This document shows, piece after piece, positions 43,928 to 51,357 of a stretch of 64,000 nt of DNA. The translations under genes and the position numbers were made by a program. This DNA comes from an uncultured Dorea sp. GTDB lineage: Bacteria > Bacillota_A > Clostridia > Lachnospirales > Lachnospiraceae. Under the pieces are notes generated by a model, which was not told the DNA's origin, did not search any database, and saw nothing but the letters and a program-made list of their open reading frames with translations. How positions within the stretch are numbered: the first letter of the stretch is position 1; the number at the start of each line of letters is the position of its first letter. The stretch lies in the NCBI GenBank assembly GCA_910578865.1, contig CAJTRM010000009.1, positions 33,519-97,518 on the forward strand, written 5' to 3'.

Positions 43928-44758
43928 CTATCCCTTGACCGCTCCGGCTGTCATACCTTCCACAATATTTTTCTGGAAAATTCCATAGAATATCAATTCC
44001 GGAATAATGATCATAACACTGGATGCTACGATCCCGCCGTAATCAACCGTATATGTCCCTTTAAAGAACGACGCTCCCATAGACAGAGTATAATCTGACA
44101 CATCTCTGAGCATAACCGATGCAAACGGAAATTCATTCCAGATATACAGGACGTTGAATATCACAACTGTAGCGATCACTGGCTTGGTCATAGGAAGAAT
44201 CACCTTTATCATCAAATCCCATACATTACATCCGTCAATCACCGCCGCCTCATCAATTTCTGCCGGAAGTGATTTCAGATATCCGACAAGAAGCAGCGTA
44301 TTAAAAGAAATAGAAGTAGCAATATATGGGAAAATCAGCGCCAGCTTTCCCCTCAGCCCGAAAAAGACATTGATCTTATATACCGGGAACAGCAGGATAA
44401 ACGGTGATATCGACAATCCCATAATCAAAAAGCCATACAGCATCTTCCTGATTTTCTCATTTTTGAATTCCATTCTCGCAAGAACAAAGGAACTGCAAAA
44501 TGTAATAATAAGCTCTGCCGCCAGAGAAACGATACATACAAAAAGCGTATTTCCGTATAACCTCGGAAATTTCAGCGTCTCCAGCGCATGTTTGTAGTTG
44601 TCAAAATTAATAGCCTTTGGCAATGACAACGGCGAAGATAATATCTCGGAATTTGTCTTAAAGGAAAGAACAAGCATCCACACGAATGGAAATACTACCA
44701 TTATCGTAATAAGCGCCATCAAAATATGCTGAACAGTTTTTTTTCTCTTATTTACCAT
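43928..44758 (-). CDS. Carbohydrate ABC transporter permease, MalG type
   Basis: 276 residues with six predicted membrane helices, starting after a basic N-terminus (MVNKRKKTVQHILMALITIM). The ATPase-contacting EAA loop is SLPAEIDEAAVIDGCNVWDL. The C-terminus ends in VEGMTAGAVKG, typical of MalG-type permeases. With the adjoining MalF-type permease it forms the membrane channel of the importer. No ATPase gene lies in the locus, so a shared MsmK/MalK-type ATPase elsewhere is likely. It starts 3 bp after the upstream permease stop. Confidence 0.93.
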   Translation of the reverse strand: MVNKRKKTVQHILMALITIMVVFPFVWMLVLSFKTNSEILSSPLSLPKAINFDNYKHALETLKFPRLYGNTLFVCIVSLAAELIITFCSSFVLARMEFKNEKIRKMLYGFLIMGLSISPFILLFPVYKINVFFGLRGKLALIFPYIATSISFNTLLLVGYLKSLPAEIDEAAVIDGCNVWDLMIKVILPMTKPVIATVVIFNVLYIWNEFPFASVMLRDVSDYTLSMGASFFKGTYTVDYGGIVASSVMIIIPELIFYGIFQKNIVEGMTAGAVKG

Positions 44759-44761
44759 TCT

Positions 44762-45634
44762 TTACCCCTTTCTCTCCTTCGCGAGTGTACTGTAGATTGC
44801 CGTAATCAGCAGAGACAGTAAAAACGTGACTGTCGCAAGTGACATCCCGTATCCGTAATCACTACTTGAAAATGTCATAGAATAACTATACGTCACTAAT
44901 GTTTCGGACAAATGGTTCGGGCCTCCTCCCGTCGTCTGCTGTACGATCTCAAATATTTTAAATACGCCTGTAATGATCAACACCGCTACCGTAGAGATTG
45001 TCGTCCGCATCATCGGAATAATTACATATCTGACCTCCTGCACAGCACTGGCGCCGTCAATCTTAACAGCTTCCAAAACATCTCCCGGAATCATCTTAAG
45101 GCCCGCGATAAAAATAGTGACAAAATATCCCAACTGCTGCCAGAAATAAATAACCGCAATACTGTACGGTGACCATCGCTCCCCGCCGATCCACTTGGCT
45201 TTCAGTCCTTCTGCCCCGACAGCATCCAGAATATTATTGATAATACCGATATTCGGATCCAAAATATATACCCATATAATTCCTACTATAATAGGCGCTA
45301 TAATAGCCGGTGAAAAGATGAGGGCCTTTGAGAAATCTACCCCCTTTAATCTCTTATTCAGCAAAAGGGCTATCAGGAAAGATAATGTCAGCAAGAGAAC
45401 AAACGCCATCACAAACATGATCATTGTATTTTTAAAGGAAATCCAGAATATTTTATCCTGAAACAGTCTTACATAATTTTTAAGTCCGGTAAACCTCGCC
45501 TGACCGATCCCTGAATATTTCGTAAAACTGTATCTTACTGCAATTACGATTGGGATCATAATAAAAATACAGTAAACAAGCAATGTCGGAACCATAAGAC
45601 CTATCTTATATTTTTTCTTACTTAACCAACGCAT
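44762..45634 (-). CDS. Sugar ABC transporter permease, MalF type
   Basis: 290 residues with six predicted membrane helices. The EAA loop is MIPGDVLEAVKIDGASAVQE, and the start is MRWLSKKKYKIGLMVPTLLV. It partners with the MalG-type permease. The gap to the binding-protein gene upstream (91 bp) contains palindromic repeat B, which may separate expression of the two. Confidence 0.93.
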   Translation of the reverse strand: MRWLSKKKYKIGLMVPTLLVYCIFIMIPIVIAVRYSFTKYSGIGQARFTGLKNYVRLFQDKIFWISFKNTMIMFVMAFVLLLTLSFLIALLLNKRLKGVDFSKALIFSPAIIAPIIVGIIWVYILDPNIGIINNILDAVGAEGLKAKWIGGERWSPYSIAVIYFWQQLGYFVTIFIAGLKMIPGDVLEAVKIDGASAVQEVRYVIIPMMRTTISTVAVLIITGVFKIFEIVQQTTGGGPNHLSETLVTYSYSMTFSSSDYGYGMSLATVTFLLSLLITAIYSTLAKERKG

Positions 45635-45666
45635 AATTTAACCTGTCTTTCTTATTCCTTTTCCGA

Positions 45667-45711
45667 TACCCTCAGCGGACAAAGGGACACACGGTTTGTT
45701 CACTGAGGGCA
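45667..45711. repeat. Palindromic repeat, copy B (imperfect)
   Basis: TACCCTCAGCGGACAA (45667-45682) and TTGTTCACTGAGGGCA (45696-45711) around a 13-base loop, with several mismatches relative to copies A and C. It lies between the binding-protein stop and the first permease start within one operon. Confidence 0.8.
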
Positions 45712-45724
45712 GTTTCTTCTATAT

Positions 45725-47050
45725 TTACTGACTGTTTGCTAATGCCGCATCTATCTTATCAAGTGCTTCCGCCGGCTGATATGTTCCCTGAAGAACACCA
45801 AATATCCCATCATACAATGCTTCCTGAACTGCGGAGGATACTGTAAGATCAGGTGCTGCCTGAGGACTTTCCCATCCATTTGCAAGAGCTTCGATCATAG
45901 TATTCATAGAATACTGGCTGTCAGAAGCTGCTAACCCTTCATAGCTTGTAGCCGGGAAGATAGAACCTTCATAAGAAATCTTTGCTGCCTCTTCTCCATA
46001 ATAGAATTTCAAAAATTCATATACACCTTCTTTTAATTTTTCGTCTTCAGCAACTGCCGCGCTGATTCCGATCGGCGCTGACGGTACTTTCATATTGATA
46101 TTCTGATTGCTCTGTGTGTCTGTAAATCTCGGACCCCACCAAAATCCAATCTTATCTCCGATATTTGTATCAAATTCCGCACAATCCCACTGTCCGGTTC
46201 CGAACATTGCTGCCTGTCCCTCATTGAACAGCTGCTTTGCGTCAAAATATTCTATCGTAGCCATATTCTCCGGAAATGCATTTGCATCCTTCAGCCCACG
46301 GAGTTTTTCAAAACACGCCAGGAGTTCTTTGTTATTAAATTTGTCTTTTCCATCCAGAATATTTCCGATATTGTCCTCCCATCCGTATCTGGCAAGGAAT
46401 TCATTAAACTCCCACATTGCAAACGCACTGTTTTTGCTGCCGATTGCAAGAGGTATAACACCGCTGTCCTTTAATTTCTTAACGATCTCAATAAACTCAT
46501 CATAGGTTGTCTCATCTGTCGGATATCCTGCTCCTGCTTTGTCAAACAGCTCCTTATTATAGAAAATGCCCTGTACATTACATTGATACGGAAGTCCATA
46601 CTGTCCGTTATCATCCTGAAATGCTGCCTCCATACCTCCAAGCGCTGATTTAATGTCTGCATTTTCATCAAGAAATTCTGTCATATCCATCAAAGCCCCT
46701 GCTTCGCTGTATTCTGATGCCTCTGACCCCTCTATCCAAAAGATCTGAGGCAGTGTGCCGTCTTCCGCTTTCAACTTCATATTCTTTGAGTGGGTTTCTG
46801 TATCCGCCGCCTCAAACTCCACTTTATATTTCCCCTCATTTGCTTTATTAAATGCCTCTACGATATTGTTTGTAACTGCTTCCTGTTCTGCAGGGTTCGC
46901 TACATGAATACCAAACTTAATGATGGTCGCACCGCTTTCATCCGTCTCAGCTTCTTTTGATCCTCCGGATGAACAGCCTGTAATCAGCCCCAGTGTCGTT
47001 GCCCCAATCACCACTGCCGACAATAATCTTTTTAAATTTTTGTTCTTCAT
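45725..47050 (-). CDS. Sugar ABC transporter substrate-binding lipoprotein
   Basis: 441 residues from the ATG at 47048-47050 (MKNKNLKRLLSAVVIGATTL), with AGGAGG 7 bp ahead. The lipobox is LITGCSSGG, so Cys near residue 23 is lipidated and the protein is anchored outside the membrane. A typical extracellular solute-binding family 1 body follows, rich in Asp/Glu and aromatic residues (WNVEW-type absent, but FWWGPRF and PYQCNVQGIFYN present). It delivers oligosaccharide to the two permeases. Two LacI-type operators and a strong promoter lie upstream. Confidence 0.93.
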   Translation of the reverse strand: MKNKNLKRLLSAVVIGATTLGLITGCSSGGSKEAETDESGATIIKFGIHVANPAEQEAVTNNIVEAFNKANEGKYKVEFEAADTETHSKNMKLKAEDGTLPQIFWIEGSEASEYSEAGALMDMTEFLDENADIKSALGGMEAAFQDDNGQYGLPYQCNVQGIFYNKELFDKAGAGYPTDETTYDEFIEIVKKLKDSGVIPLAIGSKNSAFAMWEFNEFLARYGWEDNIGNILDGKDKFNNKELLACFEKLRGLKDANAFPENMATIEYFDAKQLFNEGQAAMFGTGQWDCAEFDTNIGDKIGFWWGPRFTDTQSNQNINMKVPSAPIGISAAVAEDEKLKEGVYEFLKFYYGEEAAKISYEGSIFPATSYEGLAASDSQYSMNTMIEALANGWESPQAAPDLTVSSAVQEALYDGIFGVLQGTYQPAEALDKIDAALANSQ

Positions 47051-47082
47051 AATTTTCCTCCTTTTTAAGATACAGTCTTCCT

Positions 47083-47100
47083 TGTGGAACCCGTTCCACA
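47083..47100 (-). promoter_or_regulatory. LacI-type operator, site 1
   Basis: TGTGGAACCCGTTCCACA: 8-bp perfect arms around CC. It lies 33 bp before the binding-protein start and 54 bp (centre to centre) from site 2. Confidence 0.75.
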
Positions 47101-47138
47101 TTCGTTAAAAAAATAATTGTTTGAGGTTTTGCTCTATC

Positions 47139-47152
47139 TGGAACCCGTTCCA
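47139..47152 (-). promoter_or_regulatory. LacI-type operator, site 2
   Basis: TGGAACCCGTTCCA, identical to the 14-bp core of site 1, placed between site 1 and the promoter. Two sites about five helical turns apart suit a looped or cooperative repressor acting downstream of the transcription start. Confidence 0.75.
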
Positions 47153-47206
47153 TCAAGAGCAAAAAATAAAATCCAAAAGATGCGCCTCTTTGATTTTCAT
47201 AATTTT

Positions 47207-47234
47207 ATTATATTACTCTGTCATAGCTTGTCAA
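47207..47234 (-). promoter_or_regulatory. Promoter of the sugar-utilisation operon
   Basis: Minus-strand TTGACA (47229-47234), 16 bp, TATAAT (47207-47212), about 160 bp before the binding-protein start, with both operators downstream of it. Strong consensus boxes fit a promoter controlled by a repressor. Confidence 0.85.
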
Positions 47235-47322
47235 CCAATTTTTAAATTATATTTTTGATTTTGTATACATTTACAGAATTTTCAAAATATTTTTTGTTAA
47301 TTTTCACCTAATGTGTCATCAA

Positions 47323-48306
47323 TCAATTAATGGTTGTATTCCCTTTTCTCAGTTCTACCTCCAGTATCACATTTTTATCTTTGTAAACTCTGCCGCTAAT
47401 CAAATGATGGATCAGACGAACCGATTCCCTGGCCAGTCCTTCAATCGGCTGCACAACTGCTGTCATTCTCGGCTCGACCATCTCTGTTATATAAGTCCCG
47501 TCATACGAAACAAACTTCACCTCTCCCGGAACTTTCCTGTGCCTGCGGATCGTCTCATTCATACATTCAATCGCTAAACGGTCAACACCAAACACTCCGT
47601 CAAATTCTATTCCTTTTAAGAATACGTCCCTGACTGCTTCCCGATAGTATCCTGAATCGAGCCGATTCCATTCCAGCTCATAGCTGACCGTCGGAATATT
47701 ATGTACTTTCATAACACGCTCGAACTCATAATGCCTTTCGTGATAAGGCGATTCAACCTCTGTCGCCCCTTTAAAGTGCAATACTCTTTTACACCCATTA
47801 GCAATCAGTGTTTCTGCCGCCAATCGCCCTCCCTCTTTATGGTTCACTGAAACTACCGGTATATTCTCCCCCAGATAACGGTCAAGGGCGACGATTGGTT
47901 TGTGTATCTTTTTATATTCTTCCACATCCAGAGAATGTACACCGGTAATAACTCCATCCACGATATGACGTCTTAACATATCCAGATATTCGAGCTCTGC
48001 GTTGCTCTCCTTTTCGGTATTGCAGAGCATCATTTTAAATCCATACCGGTATAGCTCTGCCTCTGCATAATCTACAAACTCTGAAAAAAACGGATTAGAT
48101 ACATTCGGAACGAGAACTGCTATGATACCTGTTTTTTTATGGTACAGATTCCTTGCGAGCTCGTTGGGAATATAATCCAGCTTCTTCATCGCATCTTCAA
48201 TTTTCGCTCTGGCCTCCTCCGACACATAACCACTATCGTTCAAAAATCTCGATACTGTTCCAACCCCTACCCCTGCTTTCTTCGCAACATCTTTAATACT
48301 TGCCAT
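47323..48306 (-). CDS. LacI family regulator of the sugar locus
   Basis: 327 residues. Helix-turn-helix SIKDVAKKAGVGVGTVSRFL at the start, hinge helix PNELARNL, then the sensor domain (GIIAVLVPNVSNPFFSEFVD). Position and direction at the head of the ABC/GH172/GH32 genes make it the natural ligand of the twin TGGAACCCGTTCCA operators. The inducer is probably a fructose-containing oligosaccharide. Its own promoter is at 48413-48440, and an inverted repeat lies in its leader. Confidence 0.9.
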   Translation of the reverse strand: MASIKDVAKKAGVGVGTVSRFLNDSGYVSEEARAKIEDAMKKLDYIPNELARNLYHKKTGIIAVLVPNVSNPFFSEFVDYAEAELYRYGFKMMLCNTEKESNAELEYLDMLRRHIVDGVITGVHSLDVEEYKKIHKPIVALDRYLGENIPVVSVNHKEGGRLAAETLIANGCKRVLHFKGATEVESPYHERHYEFERVMKVHNIPTVSYELEWNRLDSGYYREAVRDVFLKGIEFDGVFGVDRLAIECMNETIRRHRKVPGEVKFVSYDGTYITEMVEPRMTAVVQPIEGLARESVRLIHHLISGRVYKDKNVILEVELRKGNTTIN

Positions 48307-48350
48307 AATATGTCTCCATTCTCCCGAATCGCAATCTCGAATCAGGTATC

Positions 48351-48379
48351 AAAGTATGCATTTCGTACGTGCATACTTT
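48351..48379 (-). promoter_or_regulatory. Inverted repeat in the leader of the lacI-type gene
   Basis: AAAGTATGCA (48351-48360) and TGCATACTTT (48370-48379) pair perfectly around 9 bases. It sits between the promoter and the start codon. It does not match the TGGAACC operator, so it may bind another factor or form an mRNA hairpin. Confidence 0.5.
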
Positions 48380-48412
48380 TGAATTTACCTCTCGAACAAC
48401 TTAATCAATTTT

Positions 48413-48440
48413 ATTTTAATGTATTTTTCTATAAAGTCAA
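48413..48440 (-). promoter_or_regulatory. Promoter of the lacI-type gene
   Basis: Minus-strand TTGACT (48435-48440), 16 bp, TAAAAT (48413-48418). Confidence 0.65.
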
Positions 48441-48531
48441 ACAAAATTTGTCAACTGCGCGAAGTTGCCCCTCATAACTTCCTTAAGGAATTAGAGCCGA
48501 AGTTCTATTCAGATTTATAAATTTATTGAGC

Positions 48532-48615
48532 TCAAAGAATAAAAGATGTAGAGGGCGGGTCGGAAATATCATCACAGCCAACTTTTACCTGCATACCCTT
48601 AAAAATATCGTTCAT
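48532..48615 (-). other. Small open frame, 27 codons, possible remnant
   Basis: ATG at 48613-48615 reads MNDIFKGMQVKVGCDDISDP and stops soon after. It begins 4 bp after the decayed toxin gene. It is too short to assign. The rest of 48441-48619 holds no gene that I can see. Confidence 0.25.
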
Positions 48616-48619
48616 TTCA

Positions 48620-48934
48620 TCACTTGTTTTGTTCGTTTATATTACGTCCACTATACATCACGCTGACAATGCGCACTATCTTTTCTTCCGATTCGGGAAT
48701 ATATAAAACAACATAATTATCCGCAGGAAGAATACGCATACCACGGCTATGCCACGGCTCATCTTCATAACGGCGGTATCGTTCCGACAGTTCATCAAGA
48801 GAACGCATAGCGTCCCATAATCGGTTCACTTGCTTTTCGGCAGCGTCAGGTGCACATAAATCTATAGCAATATAAAAGAAAATATTCCTTAAATCCCCAT
48901 CCGCCTTTTCGGATAATTAAACTTCAAATTTCAT
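48620..48934 (-). pseudogene. RelE/ParE-family toxin gene with stop at codon 6
   Basis: The ATG (48932-48934) overlaps the antitoxin stop as ATGA, the classic operon arrangement. The frame reads MKFEV, then TAA (48917-48919), then LSEKADGDLRNIFFYIAIDL and on to the natural end about 104 codons from the start. Family features (LRNIFFYIA near the N-terminus, RRYEDEPWHSRGMRILPADN, YVVLYIPES, VRIVSVMYSGRN) show an otherwise complete RelE-superfamily toxin, normally an mRNA interferase. Only a GTG far inside could restart translation, and it would omit the first helix. The toxin is therefore probably silenced while the antitoxin is intact. Confidence 0.85.
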
Positions 48935-49236
48935 ATCTTAAAATCTCTGTGCATTTCTGCGATCGCCTGCTCTAATGGTTTTGTGCGTCCTGCCTGTAAA
49001 TCCGCATATCCTTTCTCAAGTTCTGCATTCAGCTCTTCTTTGCTAAGTGCACCAACACAAACCGGCTTTTCATACGGAAGTCTTACTTCAAAAGGAAGTC
49101 CTTTTTTTAAAACGATCTGTTTGGAAAACATATCAATTGCATTGGAAGTAGGAATACCAAGTGCAGATAATATCGTTTCTGCCTGTTCCTTTAATGCAGA
49201 GTCAATTCTTGCATATACGCTTGTTGATTTTGCCAT
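48931..49236 (-). CDS. RelB/DinJ-family antitoxin
   Basis: 101 residues from the ATG at 49234-49236 (MAKSTSVYARIDSALKEQAE), with GAAAGGAG 8 bp ahead; a start 18 bp earlier is possible but covers this site. The ribbon-helix-helix N-terminus (VYARIDSALKEQAETILSAL) and the RelB/DinJ core GIPTSNAIDMFSKQIVLKKG are clear. The C-terminal part (LPFEVRLPYEKP) normally wraps the toxin. The four-base overlap with the toxin gene and the typical order support a type II toxin-antitoxin pair. It would also bind its own promoter. Confidence 0.9.
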   Translation of the reverse strand: MAKSTSVYARIDSALKEQAETILSALGIPTSNAIDMFSKQIVLKKGLPFEVRLPYEKPVCVGALSKEELNAELEKGYADLQAGRTKPLEQAIAEMHRDFKI

Positions 49237-49293
49237 AACAACGGCTCCTTTCATAGAAATTCTCGGTTTGCTATTAACCTAAAACCCTCTATC

Positions 49294-49788
49294 TCAACTT
49301 TCTAATAGATAATTATGATTATTATTAATCCAATAACAACTTTCTAATGGTATTTCATTAAGAAAATCTTTGAAGTCTGCAAACCATCCCTTCGGGACAT
49401 AACTCTCATATGAATCCATTTCTCTATAAGAAGAATACAATATTTTTTTGTCAAAATTTATGTAAAGACTTGGACTCAAGTCATACCACCATTCTGTATT
49501 TATTTCTTTCTCTTTTTCAAGATACCCCCTCAGGTCGTCTGTTTCTACTTTATAATCATTAATTTTATCTGTAAAATCATCAATATTATCTACGTCTAAT
49601 ATCAATAGTTCTTTTCTTGAATCATCAATAAATTCAATATCAATTTTATAGCCCTTATCTTCAAATTGCTTTATTCTTTTAGCATAATCCATATACCAAA
49701 TTTCCTTATCTGCAATATACCAAGATAAACTATTATTTTTAATGATAGCTACAATAATATTTTCTGCATATTCGGGTTTTATTTTCAT
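49294..49788 (-). CDS. Uncharacterised acidic protein, candidate immunity protein
   Basis: 164 residues, no membrane segment, rich in Asp, Glu, Lys, Tyr and Trp (MKIKPEYAENIIVAIIKNNS; later WFADFKDFLNEIPLESCYWI). I do not recognise a family. The gene is AT-rich compared with the core genes and follows a decayed Rhs-type toxin tail (49885-50073). Its ATG overlaps the stop of the short frame 49785-49892 (ATGA). Small acidic proteins after toxin tails are usually immunity proteins; this is inferred from position. Confidence 0.55.
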   Translation of the reverse strand: MKIKPEYAENIIVAIIKNNSLSWYIADKEIWYMDYAKRIKQFEDKGYKIDIEFIDDSRKELLILDVDNIDDFTDKINDYKVETDDLRGYLEKEKEINTEWWYDLSPSLYINFDKKILYSSYREMDSYESYVPKGWFADFKDFLNEIPLESCYWINNNHNYLLES

Positions 49789-49892
49789 GCTATTTCACCT
49801 TCTTTTAACATATGATTTGGGATTAGCTCTCCAAAAACCCTTTTCATATTTTTATCATTTTTGTATTTTCCATTACCTTCAATTTTATTCAT
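49785..49892 (-). CDS. Short frame between toxin tail and candidate immunity gene
   Basis: 35 codons (MNKIEGNGKYKNDKNMKRVF and on). Its ATG overlaps the end of the toxin-tail frame, and its stop overlaps the next start. AAAGG-like spacing is weak. It may be a remnant of the toxin tip or of a second immunity gene. No family recognised. Confidence 0.35.
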   Translation of the reverse strand: MNKIEGNGKYKNDKNMKRVFGELIPNHMLKEGEIA

Positions 49893-50073
49893 ATCTTTTT
49901 ATACCTTTGATAATTCCGTTTAAATCTTTTTTACTAAGCCTTCTTTTCCTTCTTCCAAATTTATAATATGCCTCCAAACCTCTGTGAATAATCGCATAAA
50001 TTGTTGGATGAAACCTTCCTACATACACTGAATTGAGATCTTTTTCTCAGCCTGCACCTGGCTTGTTAAGCAT
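49885..50073 (-). pseudogene. Decayed C-terminal toxin domain fragment
   Basis: The frame reads MLNKPGAG, TGA at 50047-50049, then EKDLNSVYVGRFHPTIYAII and continues for 54 codons (HRGLEAYYKFGRRKRR) to a TAA at 49885-49887. The TGA falls where Trp would fit (GAGWEKD). The basic, aromatic tail resembles the catalytic end of a polymorphic toxin, and the genes following it look like immunity genes. No start region or Rhs core is attached. Confidence 0.5.
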
Positions 50074-50083
50074 TCAAAAATCT

Positions 50084-50380
50084 TTAATTTTCTTTTCTAC
50101 CCTCAGTGTACAAGGGGACACACGGTTTGTACACTGAGGGTAACAATTCAAGATCACTATTAGTTTTGTTTAAATCAAAACCACTGAATGTACAAAAGTA
50201 TATTCCTTTTCTTGATAAATAAGTAACACAACAAACATAACCTCCCCTTGCCATTTCTTCGTTCTGAAGTTCTTCCGGTAAATTTATATCCCCACTATTA
50301 TCCGGTTGCAAATTGCCCAATAAAATCTGCCTTACTACTTCTTCACGTTCTGCTTGATATTTATAAAAATTGTAATCTAT
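50084..50380 (-). pseudogene. Small gene with start codon ATA, end altered by palindromic repeat C
   Basis: The frame is open from 50380 to the stop at 50084-50086 (98 codons; IDYNFYKYQAEREEVVRQIL, then GDINLPEELQNEEMARGGYV). GGAGAGGAG lies at the right place, and the upstream gene stop TAA would overlap an ATG as TAATG, but the sequence is TAATA. A G-to-A change at 50378 therefore appears to have destroyed the start. The last 20 or so codons run through repeat C (PSVYKPCVPLYTEG), so the native end is also lost. Function unknown, possibly an immunity-type protein. Confidence 0.55.
50098..50142. repeat. Palindromic repeat, copy C (16-bp perfect arms)
   Basis: TACCCTCAGTGTACAA (50098-50113) and its complement (50127-50142) around the 13-base loop ggggacacacggt. 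The arms are identical to copy A, and the loop is nearly identical to copy B. It lies within the 3' end of a decayed small gene. Confidence 0.85.
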
Positions 50381-50679
50381 TAACTGCTCCTCTCCAAAAA
50401 AATATGTACAATTATAAAAAACACCACACTAATTAGCAGCGGAATACATACATAAAATTTTTTCATTTTTAAAATTTTTTTATCAAAATAAATTGCTGAA
50501 ATCAAGAACGAAATAACGGACAAGCCAATTATCAATATTTTATAAAATGGATATATAAATAATGTCATCTGTTCTATTAAATTCCATTTATTTATCTGAC
50601 TATATGCATAAATTACATTTATTACAAACGATTGAATTAAAACAATACTATAAATAATCCATTCTTTTTTCTTATTCAT
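50380..50679 (-). CDS. Small membrane protein, three predicted helices
   Basis: 99 residues from the ATG at 50677-50679 (MNKKKEWIIYSIVLIQSFVI), with GGGGGTGTG just upstream. Hydrophobic segments at about 8-25, 42-62 and 75-95. Its start overlaps the stop of the preceding frame (8 bp). No family recognised. It belongs to a run of four overlapping small genes after an Rhs remnant, possibly immunity to a membrane-active toxin. Confidence 0.5.
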   Translation of the reverse strand: MNKKKEWIIYSIVLIQSFVINVIYAYSQINKWNLIEQMTLFIYPFYKILIIGLSVISFLISAIYFDKKILKMKKFYVCIPLLISVVFFIIVHIFLERSS

Positions 50680-50863
50680 TATCACACCCCCACATTACAT
50701 TACCCTGCCTCAAGTGTAACTCATTTAAAAAACCTATTCTATTAATATCTGTTCTTTCATCTAATGTGTAAACTTTCTGAGGTTCCATACCATTTAAATC
50801 TGCCAACACTAATAGTTTATTCCGACAATATACATATTCCGTGAATAATTCAGGCTTAATCAC
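50672..50863 (-). CDS. Uncharacterised small protein
   Basis: 63 codons from a GTG at 50861-50863 (MIKPELFTEYVYCRNKLLVL), acidic and soluble-looking. It overlaps both neighbours (8 bp each), consistent with a translationally coupled cluster. It may be the distal part of a split protein. No family recognised. Confidence 0.4.
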   Translation of the reverse strand: MIKPELFTEYVYCRNKLLVLADLNGMEPQKVYTLDERTDINRIGFLNELHLRQGNVMWGCDNE

Positions 50864-51320
50864 CTAAAAATCTACTATTTTTTATTTCCCATTTCGTCAT
50901 ATACGCTGATGGATAGAAAAAATCCGGAAGTATCGTATTTCGCTTAATGGGATATATCGGGATCCATTCCTTTATATCATATCTATCAAATTCTTCCTCA
51001 ATATCTGCGAATTTCTCTTTTCCTTTATATTCTACCAAGCATAAAAACGTATTTAATCCTTCTTCCGAAACAATGTCAACTGTTGGAGGAAGCGATCCTT
51101 CAAGTATAATATCCTTTTGTTCAGTTTTAAAAAAATACCCTTTATTATCTCCAACTTGTGCCCAACCTGTCCCTGTATGAAAAGTTTCTTCTACTAATAT
51201 TGCATTTTCATAATCCCGTAGTTGTTTTTCTTCAATTGCATATTTACCTGGTATTCTATAATAACCTATTGCAACTACAATTAACACTATTGTAAATATT
51301 ATAAACATCTTTTTTTTCAT
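50856..51320 (-). CDS. Membrane-anchored uncharacterised protein, candidate immunity protein
   Basis: 154 residues from the ATG at 51318-51320 (MKKKMFIIFTIVLIVVAIGY), with AAAGGGAAGG ahead; an ATG 63 bp upstream has no such site. One N-terminal membrane helix or uncleaved signal is followed by about 130 exported residues (FHTGTGWAQVGDNKGYFFKT). No family recognised. It directly follows the Rhs-linked toxin tail ending at 51358 and heads the four-gene cluster to 50084, the position of an immunity gene. Confidence 0.5.
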   Translation of the reverse strand: MKKKMFIIFTIVLIVVAIGYYRIPGKYAIEEKQLRDYENAILVEETFHTGTGWAQVGDNKGYFFKTEQKDIILEGSLPPTVDIVSEEGLNTFLCLVEYKGKEKFADIEEEFDRYDIKEWIPIYPIKRNTILPDFFYPSAYMTKWEIKNSRFLGD

Positions 51321-51357
51321 TGCCTTCCCTTTCATATCACAACTAACTGTTCGAATT

